Shown here piece by piece: positions 11,519-24,806 of a stretch of DNA of 64,000 nucleotides (within the stretch, counting starts at the first letter, position 1; each line of letters begins with the position of its first letter). The notes under the pieces are model-generated. The model saw only the letters and a program-made list of their open reading frames with translations. It was not told where the DNA came from and did no database searches. A program made the translations under genes and the position numbers. The stretch is from Rutidosis leptorrhynchoides (taxonomy: Eukaryota > Streptophyta > Magnoliopsida > Asterales > Asteraceae): assembly GCF_046630445.1 (NCBI RefSeq), contig NC_092333.1:719130001-719194000 (forward strand), given 5' to 3'.

Positions 11519-14500
11519 TGTGATGACCCGGGAATTTCCGACTAAATTTAAACTTAATATTTATATGATTTCGACACGATAAGCAAAGTCTGTAAGGTTG
11601 AGTCTTAAAAACTTTGAACATGTGTTCATGTATACATTTAAACCCTTGACTGTTTTCCAACGATTCACGAACAATTGTATATAATTAAATATGTATACTT
11701 ATATGTATAAATGTAAATATATATAAATATAAATGAAAGTGTATATATATAATAAATTGAATTAATAAAATACACTTTAATTAATTGGAATTAAGAATGT
11801 AAAATGTTAAATAAAATAATTAAGTTATTATTAAAATGAATATATACAAATATATATATAATTTATAATTAGTTGTAATATATAAAAATTAAATAAATGT
11901 TATCATACAATATAATATTGGATATTATATTAAATGTAGTTACCAGTATAGTTGTTATATATTTATATTCAATATTAATAATATTATTAAAACCCATTAT
12001 ATGAGATTCGATACATTTGAGTTATTATAATTACAAATAATATTGTCATCGTTGTTAACATCATTATTATTATTATAACCAGTAGTAAAGTTGTAATTTT
12101 AATTATTATGATTAATATTAGTGATATTATTAGATATAAATGTATTATTAGTAATTATATCAACATTATTATGTTAATAATTATTAATACTATTAGTATT
12201 ACCATTTAATATTATTAATATTAATAAACTTATTATCATTAATCTTTATTTAAAATTCAGAAGAAAGATTTATAAAAGGATATATGTTCAAGTCTTTTTC
12301 AAATTGTAGTAGATTGGTACATCCCATATCTTGTTGTTGAAATTAAATCACTAATTGAAGGAAGCAGTTTCACGTCCCCATCTCTCTTCACTTTTTTTTT
12401 TTAATTTATTTTACTGATTTCTTTTTTTTTTTCTGGCCGAACGAATTTAATATAAATCAATGATTTCATGTAGTAATGTGTTTACTTAATTTTCCTTTCA
12501 TCATCAAATATCCATTACAACTGCTAAAGCCTTAATTCCGATAATGTAAAACAGAAAAATCAATTTCCAGCCCGTTTATACCCCTGTTCTTGAATAATTT
12601 GGCCAAAAATTCGAATTTGATTTTACTGCAAAATCTATTAATGCAACTTTGTTAGTGTTCCTTTACTCAAACTACCTGCAAAACTTCAAGTGTCAATTCT
12701 CAATATCAAGTTCCAATTGCGAAGTCAAAGTTTTATTTTAAAAAGTCAAACCGGGTGTTCATCATAGAATTTGGATACGTTTTGATGTTTCAAGTCAAAT
12801 TAACGAATCCATTAGTTTCTATGAGTGATTTAGAATACATTTCATGTAGAAATCGATAGCTAAAACCTTCTCAAAAATCAAATTTGAATTCGAGTTTTGT
12901 GTTATTCAGTTGCGACACCAGCAGGTTTTTTATTATTTTTTTTATTATTGTTGTTGAATTATTTAAACCGCTATATCGCTATCTGCTTCTGTATTATTTC
13001 CATATTGTAAATTAAAGAAACCATTAAATAGTTTTGGGATTTAAACTGGATCGGAATTGAAAGAGGAAGAAGAAGAATATGTTTATTAAGGTATATGGGT
13101 TAAATAAATTCGAAGGTGAATCAAAACAGAAAAGTCGAGGCAGAGAGATGGTTAGGGAGTGATTCGGGTTAGCGAGTGGTCACGAGTTCGAGCCCGGGCA
13201 GGGGCATTGTATATCTTTTTAAGCCTTTTTGAGTGAGGTATAATCTTTTTATTATTATTATTTCATTATTATTATTATTATTATTACAATTATTAATTTT
13301 TAATTATTAAGATTATTATTAATATTGTTGTTATTATTATTGGTACTATAAAAATCATAATAATTATCATTATTAACATTGTTATAAGCATTAAAACAAT
13401 TATTATCATTATTATAAGTATATAAATATTATTAGTGTTATCATTATTAATTTATCATTTTAGTATTATTATCACTATTAAGACTATGGTTATTATTATT
13501 ATTATTAATTTTTATCATAATTATAAGTAATATATCTATTATTATTGTTATTACTATTATAAGTATCAATTATGATATTACTATTGAATTTAAAACTTTA
13601 ATATTATTATTATCATGAGTACGTTTATTATTATTATGAAAGTAATATAATTTATTATCACTTTCGTAAATATTAGTATTAATATGTTTATAAATAATAG
13701 AAGTGTTAATATTAACATATGTATCAATTTTAACCATATTGTTATTAGTATTATCGATATTAAGAAAGCTATTATTATTAGTAAATCATTATTATTGAAA
13801 CTATCATTTTTGTTACAGACATATATTTTTTTTTATATACCTAAATTATACTTAATACATATATTGTAATTATATTAATGGTTTATATACCTACCTATCA
13901 AACATAATATCATTATTTATATGAATACTTATATATAACAAACTAATGATATTTTATATAATAGTAACCTTATATATATAGATATATTAATATAACTAAA
14001 TAAATAGATATTAAACATTTTGAATATATATACAAACTAAATAAGTATAATATATAATTTAAAATATATAAATTTGTTCGATTACGATTATATGTGTTAA
14101 TATGTATACAAATGATATAGGTTCGTGAATCCGAGGCCAACCCTGCATTGTTCAATATAGTCATATGTATTTTTACTACAAAATACATTAGGTGAGTTTC
14201 ATTTGCTCCCTTTTTAAATGCTTTTGCAATATATATTTTTGGGACTGAGAATACATGCGCTACTTTTATAAATGCTTTACGAAATAGACACAAGTGATCG
14301 AAACTACATTCTATGGTTGGATTATCAAATCGAATATCACCCTATATAGTCTGGTAATCTAAGAATTAGGGAACAGAAACCCTAATTGACGCGAACTCTA
14401 AAGATAGATCTATCGGGCCCAACAAGCCCCATCCAAAGTACCGGATGCTTTAGTACTTCGAAATTTATATCATGTCCGAAGGAGGATCCCGGAATGATGG

Positions 14501-15031
14501 GGATATTCTTATATGCATATTGTGAATGTCGGTTACCAGGTGTTCAATCCATATGAATGATATTTTTGTCTCTATGCATGGGACGTATGATTATGAGAAA
14601 TGGAAGTATGAAATCTTGTGGTCTATTAAAATTATGAAATGATTCTTTATGATAAACTAATGAACTCACCAACCTTTTGGTTGACACTTTAAAGCATGTT
14701 TATTCTCAGGTACGAAAGAAATCTTCCGCTGTGCTTTTGCTCATATTATAGATATTACTTGGAGTCATTCATGACATATTACAAAAGATGTTGCATTCGA
14801 GTCGTTGAGTTCATCAAGATTATTATTAAGTCAATTATATTTGGATATATTATGAAATGCTTTACATGCCTGTCAACTGTCGATGTAACGAAAGTTTGTC
14901 TTTTAAAAACGAATGCAATGTTTGTAAAATTTATCATATAGAGGTCAATTACCTCGTGATGTAATCAACTGTTGTGAATCGTTTGTAATCGATATGGACT
15001 TCGTCCGGATGGATTAGGACGGGTCTTCACA
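11519..15031 (+). repeat. 5' LTR of element A
   Basis: Starts TGTGATGACCCGGG and ends GGACGGGTCTTCACA, one spacer dinucleotide before the primer site. It contains AT-rich DNA, a tRNA-like segment, an ATT-rich zone and the conserved hairpin block near 14665-14735. Confidence 0.9.
13141..13205 (+). other. tRNA-like segment in the LTR of A
   Basis: GATGGTTAGGGAG resembles an A box, and GAGTTCGAGCCCGGG about 35 bases later is a good B box (the T-loop signature). An ATT-rich tail follows. The same segment is in the other LTR of A (21063-21127) and in B and C, always in LTR sense. It looks like an old tRNA or SINE head taken into the LTR, not a working tRNA gene. Confidence 0.6.
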
Positions 15032-15033
15032 GT

Positions 15034-15045
15034 TGGTATCAGAGC
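15034..15045 (+). other. Primer binding site of element A
   Basis: TGGTATCAGAGC, two bases after the LTR end, is the plant element site that pairs with the 3' end of initiator methionine tRNA. Confidence 0.9.
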
Positions 15046-15462
15046 GGTGGTCTTAGCGAACCGGGTCTTGCATTAGTGTGTCTAACTGATAGTCGTTAGG
15101 ATGCATTAGTGAGTCTGGACTTCGACCGTGTCTGCATGTCAAAAGTTTTGCTTATCATTTTTGTCGGAAATCATCTGCTTATCATCCTTAGGAAATTACA
15201 TGCTCATTATTCTTAGTCTAGACACGTTTTACTGCATTGACTGCATGAATAGTGTATAGACAAAATTCATATCTTAGTGTATCTGCTACTTCATATCTTA
15301 GCGTATCTGTTACTGTGACTTCACCTGACAACTTTCGTAGATTCCTCCGTAACTTATGGGATTTTAGTATTATATATGCATATGTAAATTATGTATTGCA
15401 GGGTACTAATCTACATCCTATAATCTATTTCTTATCGAAAATCCTTCATCTGATCGTACGAG

Positions 15463-15960
15463 ATGAATCCTGCAACCAGTTCGAGTCCCTCAGATTCCGA
15501 TAGCTATTCCGATAGTTATTCCGACAGCTATTCCGACATAGATGTTCACCTAAGCTCCGAAAATAGCGTCACCGGCATGAATCAACCAATCAGCCATTAT
15601 CAATTCATCTGATGGGTTCGTAGTTGACTTAATTAATGGAAACGCGCAGAAGGCGATCCCTTCCACTAACCGAATTCACCTCTTGACAATGAACCTGAAG
15701 CATTTACCGGCGAACCTGTTCGAGACACCATTTTCAGTCTCATTTCCGGGGTAACTCGACAAGATTATATTCTATCCACAATTCTGAACCTTATTCATCC
15801 GCTCGTTCAGACCGACAATCATCCTGGAGTAATAAGTCAACGAACTTCGCGCTCGAATAATCAATTCGAAGAATATGGTACAAAATGTACCAGCTTCAGC
15901 AACATCACCGGCACCAACAGTACCATCAATAACAGCACCAGTACCATCAACAATCCATGT
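15463..15960 (+). pseudogene. Decayed sense ORF1 of element A
   Basis: From ATG the frame reads a Ser/Asp/Tyr-rich start (repeats of DSYS), then SSENSVTG and QPISH, after which a stop and frameshifts follow. The same protein is much better kept in element C (61208-61738) and partly in B (33472-34015). Further matching pieces here include GEPVRDTIF-like and NHPGV-like stretches in shifted frames. I do not recognise the protein; its place after the primer site is that of gag. Confidence 0.6.
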
Positions 15961-16999
15961 TTCAATATCATCATCTGTACTTTGAGTATGATCTTCGTTC
16001 TACGTACCGTTCTACCTCATTTATCTTCGTTCGACATGGCGAATATGTAATCTCTAAAGTTTTAGAGATTATTTATTCTAATTCCAACCGAAAAGCAAAT
16101 GAGTTTAATATCATACTAACTCATTAAATCCATGAATACATCTGAAGAAAATATATATGTATATATATTTTCATAAAGATGGTAATTAAAAATTCTTTCG
16201 TACAAACTGTTAATGGTGAAAATATTTTTTAACGGGTAGGTAATACCCGAGGAATATTTAGATTTCACATTAATAAGTTACACTGTACATTCGACGAAGT
16301 TGATTCAACAGTCATTTACTATTCTACTTACAACCACCGATATACGTATCCGTTCACCGCAGAATAACCATTTTCATTCAATTTCATATTTAGATTTTGA
16401 CCTACCAAAATCCAACAAGTGGCATAACGAAGAAAACATTGGACAAAATAAAATTTGTTAGAAACAAACAAATTAACTATGAGAAATTCTATTAAGAATC
16501 CACGCTAACAAAATCCTAGCTAACTGTTCCTAACTAACTGTTAATTCCTTATTACATTTAATTATCGCAATTTTAATTCTCGCAATTTTATTTATCGTCA
16601 TTTAATTTCTGTTATTTATTTTACGCACTTTAAATATCGGGACACGTATACAAGGTTTTGACATATCATATCGACGCATCTATATATATTATTTGGAATA
16701 ACCATAGACACTCTATATGCAGTAATGATCGAGTTCTCTATATAGGGTTGAGGTTGATTCTATAATAATATATATACTTTGAGTTGTGATTGAGTCTGAG
16801 ACATGTGCACGGGTCACGATACGTATTAATTAATTCGAATATTATATAGTAAACTATATAAGAATTATTAGTTGTACACTGCTAACTATGGACTACCAAC
16901 ATTGGACAATTAAAATGAATTAAAATATTGATTATAACATATGAAACTAAACAATTCTTCAAGTTTGCCACTTGATTTCATCTTAAACCTCATTTGTAT

Positions 17000-18340
17000 C
17001 TTGACGATTCCAATCTGCGTTCAAAACTTTCATGATTCTTGAAAATGCCTCAATCGAAAGGATGAATCAACTGCACTTCATCTACGGAAGAAAAGATCGA
17101 TGCATATAGTTATGCACATGAAAACACTCGGAATCTGAGTAAACGTTTAACACATAACTGTGCTAATTTCTTTAGTGTTATTATTACCCAAAATAACTTT
17201 GCTGTTCTTCTTCAAAATAGCCAATTTTGTCACAGCTCCAGCAAGACAACTTCGACTTTTCGTACGAAACAACCTTATTATAACCTTGATTTATATGTGT
17301 ACTCTTTTATTGTTACCGGGGAACCTTTTATATTCCATCATATTATCAGCAGACGTACCAGTAACCTCGTTGCTCCTTGGTTTAAATCTCTCCGACAAAT
17401 CACTATATTTATCTATTGAAGTCTCATCATGTACTCATTCGCATCTTGTAACGAGAACTGCCATACCAATTATCGGGAATTAGCAATCAGTACTTTGAAA
17501 ACTCACAGCATATCTACATCAACAGTTATATATATAATATTTATCTCTTAGAAATTATGGTCTTTCAATTCTGAAATTTTGAAAAGTACTCAGCCTACGA
17601 ATCAATACATTAAACTTTGAAAAAGCTGAATGAAGCAGCAGAAACTGTGGGCAACTGTAAACGACCTTAATCGTCGGAAGTTTGATGATAAAGAATAGTA
17701 TGTTGGAAAAACTCAGAAAAGTTGGAACTGAAAAACTGAGTGAGCAAACTACTTAGGAGTCTCTGAACAAATCACAAGGACTAAACTTGTACATTAAGAA
17801 TCCTGATGATTCTGTTTCAGATGAAATCTTTAACGAATACCTTACTTCTGACTCCAAACTCTTGCGGACAAATTTACTTCACACCATCCTTCGATATTAG
17901 AAATTCCAAAATATCATCATCAATATCTTCGATATTTCTGAGGATATTTTCATAAATATTCTCGTCCGAAATTATATACCTCTTCGTGCTTCCTGTGTAT
18001 CATTATATTGGAAACATACAATAGAAAATTTAGTACCGAAAAGCAGATTATGCGAAACTATGAAGAAAGCCGGGGACAAATCACAAAGAATAAGTTTGAC
18101 TTCAAAGAATTCAAATGATTCAATGTCTGTTAAAGTCTTTAGTGAATATCTTGCTCCTTACTCTAAACCCTTGCAGACAATAGTTTCTATCATCCTCTGA
18201 TCTTAGATATTCCGAGATATTATCGTATCTTTCATTATAAATATCCTCCATATTTCTGAAGATATTTTCATAACTATTCTTATCTGAAATCATTAATCTC
18301 TTCGTGCTATCAGTGTTACATCATATAGAAACTGTTAGTT
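17000..18340 (+). pseudogene. Decayed second coding-like block of element A
   Basis: Broken frames match B and C in reverse (31440-32350 and 59700-60060). One frame holds NLSKRL, then ITQNNFA; later ones hold KSQR and NEYL/SEYLAP-like motifs. The motif set around KSQR occurs twice in A (about 17720-17990 and 18050-18310), so part of the block was tandemly duplicated. The function is unknown and no intact frame remains. Confidence 0.45.
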
Positions 18341-18785
18341 TCTATATTATGTAAACTTTCGAGCCTAAAATATGAATGTTATTGAAGTAATGTTGGGAAC
18401 TGATGCATGAGTGAGTATAATATAATGACACTTGATCAACGTGATTATATTACAGTAAGTTATGCTGAGTTTCTAATGAGACGTGATGATTCACAGATCA
18501 TAACGTCATCACGTGCCATGTTACATAACTCTTTCATTCTGCGTAACTTCTGAACATATCAAGAAAGTATATTCTTGATAGTTCTATTCTCAATGATTCT
18601 GATAATTTGACAAATCAAATCGTACGATTACGTTCTTTCTTGGTTAGAACATTAAGTTCATTCGAAAACTCCGTACTTACGAATTCTGGACCGTTGCTCG
18701 CTTTACTAGAGGTCGAGAGAAAAATAAAAAGGCAAAGAGATCCAAAATATAAGAGAAAATATAAAGCCCAATAATAGCATGAAGG

Positions 18786-18953
18786 TTACAAACCATGGAT
18801 ATTAATATAAATAGTAATATAAGGACACGGTAGAATTAAGAATAGTATCACCCCAAGATAATAGTAGAAGTAAACAGATTTTTCTGGTGGAAAGATTGAA
18901 AAGAGGGATGACAGAAATGATAATTAGAAAAATATCAAGGATTAATTAAGCAT
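18786..18953 (-). pseudogene. Antisense small-membrane-protein ORF remnant in A
   Basis: Read against the element's sense. Frames give LDIFLIIISVIPLFNLS, then after a one-base shift KSVYFYYYLG and ILPCPYITIYINIHGL with a TAA stop. This aligns over its whole length with the intact 57-residue ORF in C and the copy in B, stop codon included. A TATA motif (CTATAAAT, minus strand, 19029-19036) lies about 75 bp upstream of the equivalent ATG. The early part is damaged here: the equivalent ATG is soon followed by a stop. Confidence 0.6.
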
Positions 18954-19405
18954 TTTCACAATCTTTTGGATATATGAACTAAGAAAGAAAGTATAGGAAT
19001 GTTGAGAATAATGGAACGAAAGAACTTAATTTATAGTGAAAATATCAGACAGAGTATTCGAGACAGATCACCGTATTTAATTATAGAGATCTTAATCTCC
19101 TTATTCACCGAAGAATCAAATCTTTTAGATTTCAAAGATTTTCTTTAAATCCCTTGAATTTCGGAATTCAACCAAGGCAACGTCATAAGTTAAGATACAC
19201 TTTATTTTTTAAATTCAACCCTGACTCTGTCAAAAGTTAAGATGAATCTTTACTTTCCTATTTCACTCTTTGGTGATAGCTTCATTCGTATTCTTCGAAT
19301 AATCGAGATATTTTTATCCATATCACTCAATGATGATAAAACTCAATTTATCAACTCATATTCGTCATGAAAACATTTTTATGGTTAGCCATGACCACCT
19401 CACTC

Positions 19406-19441
19406 AAATTTCGGGACGAAATTTCTTTAACGGGTAGGTAC
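19406..19441 (+). other. Polypurine tract region of element A
   Basis: AAATTTCGGGACGAAATTTC, then AACGGGTAGGTAC, ends directly at the 3' LTR. The same tract precedes the 3' LTRs of B and C. Confidence 0.75.
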
Positions 19442-22400
19442 TGTGATGACCCGGGAATTTCTGACTAAATTTAAACTTAATATTTATATGATTTCGACAC
19501 GATAAGCAAAGTCTGTAAGGTTGAGTCTTAAAAACTTTGAACATGTGTTCATGTATACATTTAAACCCTTGACTGTTTTCCAACGATTCACGAACAATTG
19601 TATATAATTAAATATGTATACTTATATGTATAAATGTAAATATATATAAATATAAATGAAAGTGTATATATATAATAAATTGAATTAATAAAATACACTT
19701 TAATTAATTGGAATTAAGAATGTAAAATGTTAAATAAAATAATTAAGTTACTATTAAAATGAATATATACAAATATATATATAATTTATAATTAGTTGTA
19801 ATATATAAAAATTAAATAAATGTTATCATACAATATAATATTGGATATTATATTAAATGTAGTTACCAGTATAGTTGTTATATATTTATAATCAATATTA
19901 ATAATATTATTAAAACCCATTATATGAGATTCGATACATTTGAGTTATTATAATTACTAATAATATTGTCATCGTTGTTAACATCATTATTATTATTATA
20001 ACCAGTAGTAAAGTTTTAATTTTAATTATTATGATTAATATTAGTGATATTATTAGATATAAATGTATTATTAGTAATTATATCAACATTATTATGTTAA
20101 TAATTATTAATACTATTAGTATTACCATTTAATATTATTAATATTAATAAACTTATTATCATTAATCTTTATTTAAAATTCAGAAGAAAGATTTATAAAA
20201 GGATATATGTTCAAGTCTTTTTCGAATTGTAGTAGATTGGTACATCCCATATCTTGTTGTTGAAATTAAATCACTAATTGAAGGAAGCAGTTTCACGTCC
20301 CCATCTCTCTTCACTTTTTTTTTTTAATTTATTTTACTGATTTCTTTTTTTTTTCTTCTGGCCGAACGAATTTAATATAAATCAATGATTTCATGTAGTA
20401 ATGTGTTTACTTAATTTTCCTTTCATCATCAAATATCCATTACAACTGCTAAAGCCTTAATTCCGATAATGTAAAACAGAAAAATCAATTTCCAGCCCGT
20501 TTATACCCCTGTTCTTGAATAATTTGGCCAAAAATTCGAATTTGATTTTACTGCAAAATCTATTAATGCAACTTTGTTAGTGTTCCTTTACTCAAACTAC
20601 CTGCAAAACTTCAAGTGTCAATTCTCAATATCAAGTTCCAATTGCGAAGTCAAAGTTTTATTTTAAAAAGTCAAACCGGGTGTTCATCAAAGAATTTGGA
20701 TACGTTTTGATGTTTCAAGTCAAATTAACGAATCCATTAGTTTCTATGAGTGATTTAGAATACATTTCATGTAGAAATCGATAGCTAAAACCTTCTCAAA
20801 AATCAAATTTGAATTCGAGTTTTGTGTTATTCAGTTGCGACACCAGCAGGTTTTTTATTATTTTTATTATTATTGTTGTTGAATTATTTAAACCGCTATA
20901 TCGCTATCTGCTTCTGTATTATTTCCATATTGTAAATTAAAGAAACCAAATAGTTTTGAGATTTAAACTGGATCGGAATTGAAAGAGGAAGAAGAAGAAT
21001 ATGTTTATTAAGGTATATGGGTTAAATAAATTCGAAGGTGAATCAAAACAGAAAAGTCGAGGCAGAGAGATGGTTAGGGAGTGATTCGGGTTAGCGAGTG
21101 GTCACGAGTTCGAGCCCGGGCAGGGGCATTGTATATCTTTTTAAGCCTTTTTGAGTGAGGTATAATCTTTTTATTATTATTATTTCATTATTATTATTAT
21201 TATTATTACAATTATTAATTTTTAATTATTAAGATTATTATTAATATTGTTGTTATTATTATTGGTACTATAAGAATCATAATAATTATCATTATTAACA
21301 TTGTTATAAGCATTAAAATAATTATTATCATTATTATAAGTATATAAATATTATTAGTGTTATCATTATTAATTTATCATTTTAGTATTATTATCACTAT
21401 TAAGACTATGGTTATTATTATTATTAATTTTTATCATAATTATAAGTAATATATCTATTATTATTGTTATTACTATTATAAGTATCAATTATGATATTAC
21501 TATTAAATTTAAAACTTTAATATTATTATTATCATGAGTACGTTTATTATTATTATGAAAGTAATATAATTTATTATCACTTTCGTAAATATTAGTATTA
21601 ATATGTTTATAAATAATAGAAGTGTTAATATTAACATATATATCAATTTTAACCATATTGTTATTAGTATTATCGATATTAAGAAAGCTATTATTATTAG
21701 TAAATCATTATTATTGAAACTATCATTTTTGTTACAGACATATATTTTTTTTATATACCTAAATTATACTTAATACATATATTGTAATTATATTAATGGT
21801 TTTTATACCTACCTATCAAACATAATATCATTATTTATATGAATACTTATATATAACAAACTAATGATATTTTATATAATAGTAACCTTATACATATAGA
21901 TATATTAATATAATTAAATAAATAGATATTAAACATTTTGAATATATATACAAACTAAATAAGTATAATATATAATTTAAAATATATAAATTTGTTCGAT
22001 GACGATTATATGTGTTAATATGTATACAAATGATATAGGTTCGTGAATCCGAGGCCAACCCTGCATTGTTCAATATAGTCATATGTATTTTTACTACAAA
22101 ATACATTAGGTGAGTTTCATTTGCTCCCTTTTTAAATGCTTTTGCAATATATATTTTTGGGTCTGAGAATACATGCGCTGCTTTTATAAATGCTTTACGA
22201 AATAGACACAAGTGATCGAAACTACATTCTATGGTTGGATTATCAAATCGAATATCACCCTATATAGTTTGGTAATCTAAGAATTAGGGAACAGAAACCC
22301 TAATTGACGCGAACTCTAAAGATAGATCTATCGGGCCCAACAAGCCCCATCCAAAGTACCGGATGCTTTAGTACTTCGAAATTTATATCATGTCCGAAGG

Positions 22401-22949
22401 GGGATCCCGGAATGATGGGGATATTCTTATATGCATATTGTGAATGTCGGTTACCAGGTGTTCAATCCATATGAATGATATTTTTGTCTCTATGCATGGG
22501 ACGTATGATTATGAGAAATGGAAGTATGAAATCTTGTGGTCTATTAAAATTATGAAATGATTCTTTATGATAAACTAATGAACTCACCAACCTTTTGGTG
22601 GACACTTTAAAGCATGTTTATTCTCAGGTACGAAAGAAATCTTCCGCTGTGCTTTTGCTCATATTAGAGATATTACTTGGAGTCATTCATGACATATTAC
22701 AAAAGATGTTGCATTCGAGTCATTGAGTTCATCAAGATTATTATTAAGTCAATTATATTTGGATATATTATGAAATGCTTTACATGCCTGTCAACTGTCG
22801 ATGTAACGAAAGTTTGTCTTTTAAAAACGAATGCAATGTTTGTAAAATTTATCATATAGAGGTCAATTACCTTGCGATGTAATCAACTGTTGTGAATCAT
22901 TTGTAATCGATATGGACTTCGTCCGGATGGATTAGGACGGGTCTTCACA
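19442..22949 (+). repeat. 3' LTR of element A
   Basis: Nearly identical to the 5' LTR; differences seen include single bases and small indels in homopolymer and ATT runs. It carries the tRNA-like segment (21063-21127) and the hairpin block (22580-22650), where one stem base is changed (GGTGG instead of GGTTG). Confidence 0.9.
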
Positions 22950-23479
22950 GTTTAGAGCCTAAAGTGAATCCCAGGCTGGTTTTAAAACCCATGAAAATTT
23001 GATTCTACCATTTTCATGGCGTCTCAATTTTATTTTTATTTTTATTTTTATTTTAATTTTTTTATACTAAAAAAAAAAAAACTTTTTACTCATTGGCCGG
23101 AGGTCCACTCGGAAGCAATCTCTTTATTCGTCGAATAGAGAGAGGGATGACTTTCTCTACTTTCTGGGTAGAGAAATGACTTGTTTCTATTCTCGGATAG
23201 AGGAAGGATTGTCTACATCTCACCTCCCCCATACACCACTCTTTGTGGTATTAGGTTTTGTTGTTGTTGTTGTTGTTTGTTGTAGAATTAATAGTGTTAT
23301 AAAGTTGATATGGTATTTGTTTGCTTTAGTGATCATGTTTATAATGGTATTTTGATTATTAATGCAAAATTATGGTTTGGTTTATTTTCAAGTACAGTTT
23401 ATTTCGATTAAAGCTTACTGTTTATGGTGTGGTTTTGTAGTTTTTGAAGTTTATTTTGTTGAAATGGTTTGGTTTGTAG
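22950..23479 (+). other. Sequence between A and the hAT MITE, with SINE-like 3' end
   Basis: The part from about 23085 to 23281 has CACTCGGAAGCAATCTCT, GTCTACATCTCACCTCCCCC and TTTGTGGTATTAGG, followed by (TTG)n. This is the pattern I know from the 3' ends of Au-type plant SINEs. The polymerase III head is not clear and no target duplication was found. The rest holds nothing I recognise. Confidence 0.45.
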
Positions 23480-23909
23480 CAGGGGCGGTGCCAAGAATTT
23501 AGATCGTTGGTGGCACAAAATAGTATTGAATATAACGAGTGACAAAAAAATTAATCAACAAGTTAGGATTCAATATAATTATATAAAAAGACAAGTTATT
23601 ATCTAATACAAATATCCGTTACAATATTCCATTCACTAAAAATGATCAACAACCGATTCAAGTTTTACACGAAATTGTAAATAAAAATAACAGACATAAT
23701 GCATGACCTATAAACTCATGAATTATCAGGTTGTTTAATAAATATTTGGTCAATATATTAAATATTACTCGTATTGATTTGGGTCATGGGCTGGTGTCAC
23801 AGCATGAAAATAAGGGTGATACTCATATAAAGTTAAAAGCTGTAGTATTATATGGCAATGGTGAGTGGGGGCACATGCACCCATAAGTTAACACATACCT
23901 CCGCCCCTG
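23480..23909. mobile_element. hAT-type MITE (430 bp)
   Basis: The ends are CAGGGGCGG and CCGCCCCTG, inverted repeats of each other, flanked by a perfect 8-bp duplication GTTTGTAG (23472-23479 and 23910-23917). An 8-bp duplication and CAGGGGCGG-type ends are hAT hallmarks. There is no coding capacity, so it would need a transposase from elsewhere. Confidence 0.9.
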
Positions 23910-24682
23910 GTTTGTAGACTGTTTTAGAAGTATCATTCAGAAGCAGTTTGTTTATGACAAGGGGCGATCCTACATGTTGTCCCGTGGGGTCCTGTGACAC
24001 CACTAGTTTTTTAAATTTTTTTACAAAGTAGCATTAAAAATTGTATAGGTCATCACTAAATAAAATCGTACGACCCCATATATTTTGAGAATTTGGAAGT
24101 TTATAATTTGGACCACTAAAATATTTGAAATTAGCCCACTTATATGATTTTATAGTATGGATCACTAAATATTAAATATTTAAATATTATAAAAAAACTC
24201 ACACGTGATTCCAGTCCACTCCTTTTCTAATTTTTAGTCACTTTTTCAAAATTGCTTTACCTCTACTTCAGTACTTCTCCATTACTCCACTCCTTTCTAA
24301 TTCCTAACCCTGTTATGAGATCTTGGCAAAGTGACAAAGAGAGTAACTCCCAATTTTACTCATCTGGCCATCCATATATATGGTACGAACATAGTATTCT
24401 TTTATTCTTCTACCAATTTTGCTTTTCCTTAAAATTGTTTTCATTTATGGTACAGACAACTAGGGCTTTTATTTATTTATTACTCATATAGTGGTAAAAG
24501 TGTTGATTAACTGATTTATATTAATTTTAATTATATTAACTTATAACTTATGACTAAGACTTACGGAGTACATTACTTGATTGTTAATTTGTTATTATTG
24601 CTTGTTACTTGATTGCTCTAATTTTAGTTGCATACTTACAGTTAGTGCTCTAATTTGTTACTTGATTGTTCTAATTTTAATC

Positions 24683-24806
24683 ATGAAAGAATCGAAATCT
24701 GCACATTTTATTCATTGTTTTGCACACCAGTTACAGTTGGCACTCGTGTTTGTTGCAAAAAATCACTCTTCAATAAATGATTTCTTTGAGCAGATTTCTG
24801 GATTGC
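24683..24806 (+). pseudogene. hAT transposase fragment, upstream part
   Basis: The frame reads SAHFIHCFAHQLQLALV, then FFEQISGL, where the LTR of the Tat-like element cuts in. 'CFAHQLQLALV' is a typical central motif of plant hAT transposases annotated as zinc finger MYM-type protein 1-like. The N-terminal zinc finger and the domain before this motif are missing; the DNA upstream to 23959 is non-coding. The second part resumes at 47887. Confidence 0.75.

Larger units (their letters stand above)
11519..22949 (+). mobile_element. Element A: complete non-autonomous LTR retrotransposon (11.4 kb)
   Basis: Two LTRs of 3513 and 3508 bp, nearly identical by eye, flank a 4.4-kb interior. A 5-bp duplication GTTTA sits at 11514-11518 and 22950-22954. 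Primer site and polypurine tract are in place, so the copy transposed as a whole. No gag, protease, RT, RNase H or integrase is recognisable in the interior. It holds only decayed ORFs that it shares with B and C. Near-identical LTRs mean a recent insertion; the enzymes must have come from another element, perhaps one like D. Confidence 0.9.

Noticed and set aside
13970-14293. 107-codon minus-strand ORF, repeated at 21888-22211
   Set aside because: Lies across a conserved LTR block and an AT-rich zone. The two copies are the two LTRs of one element, so agreement says nothing about selection. Related LTRs do not keep the frame.
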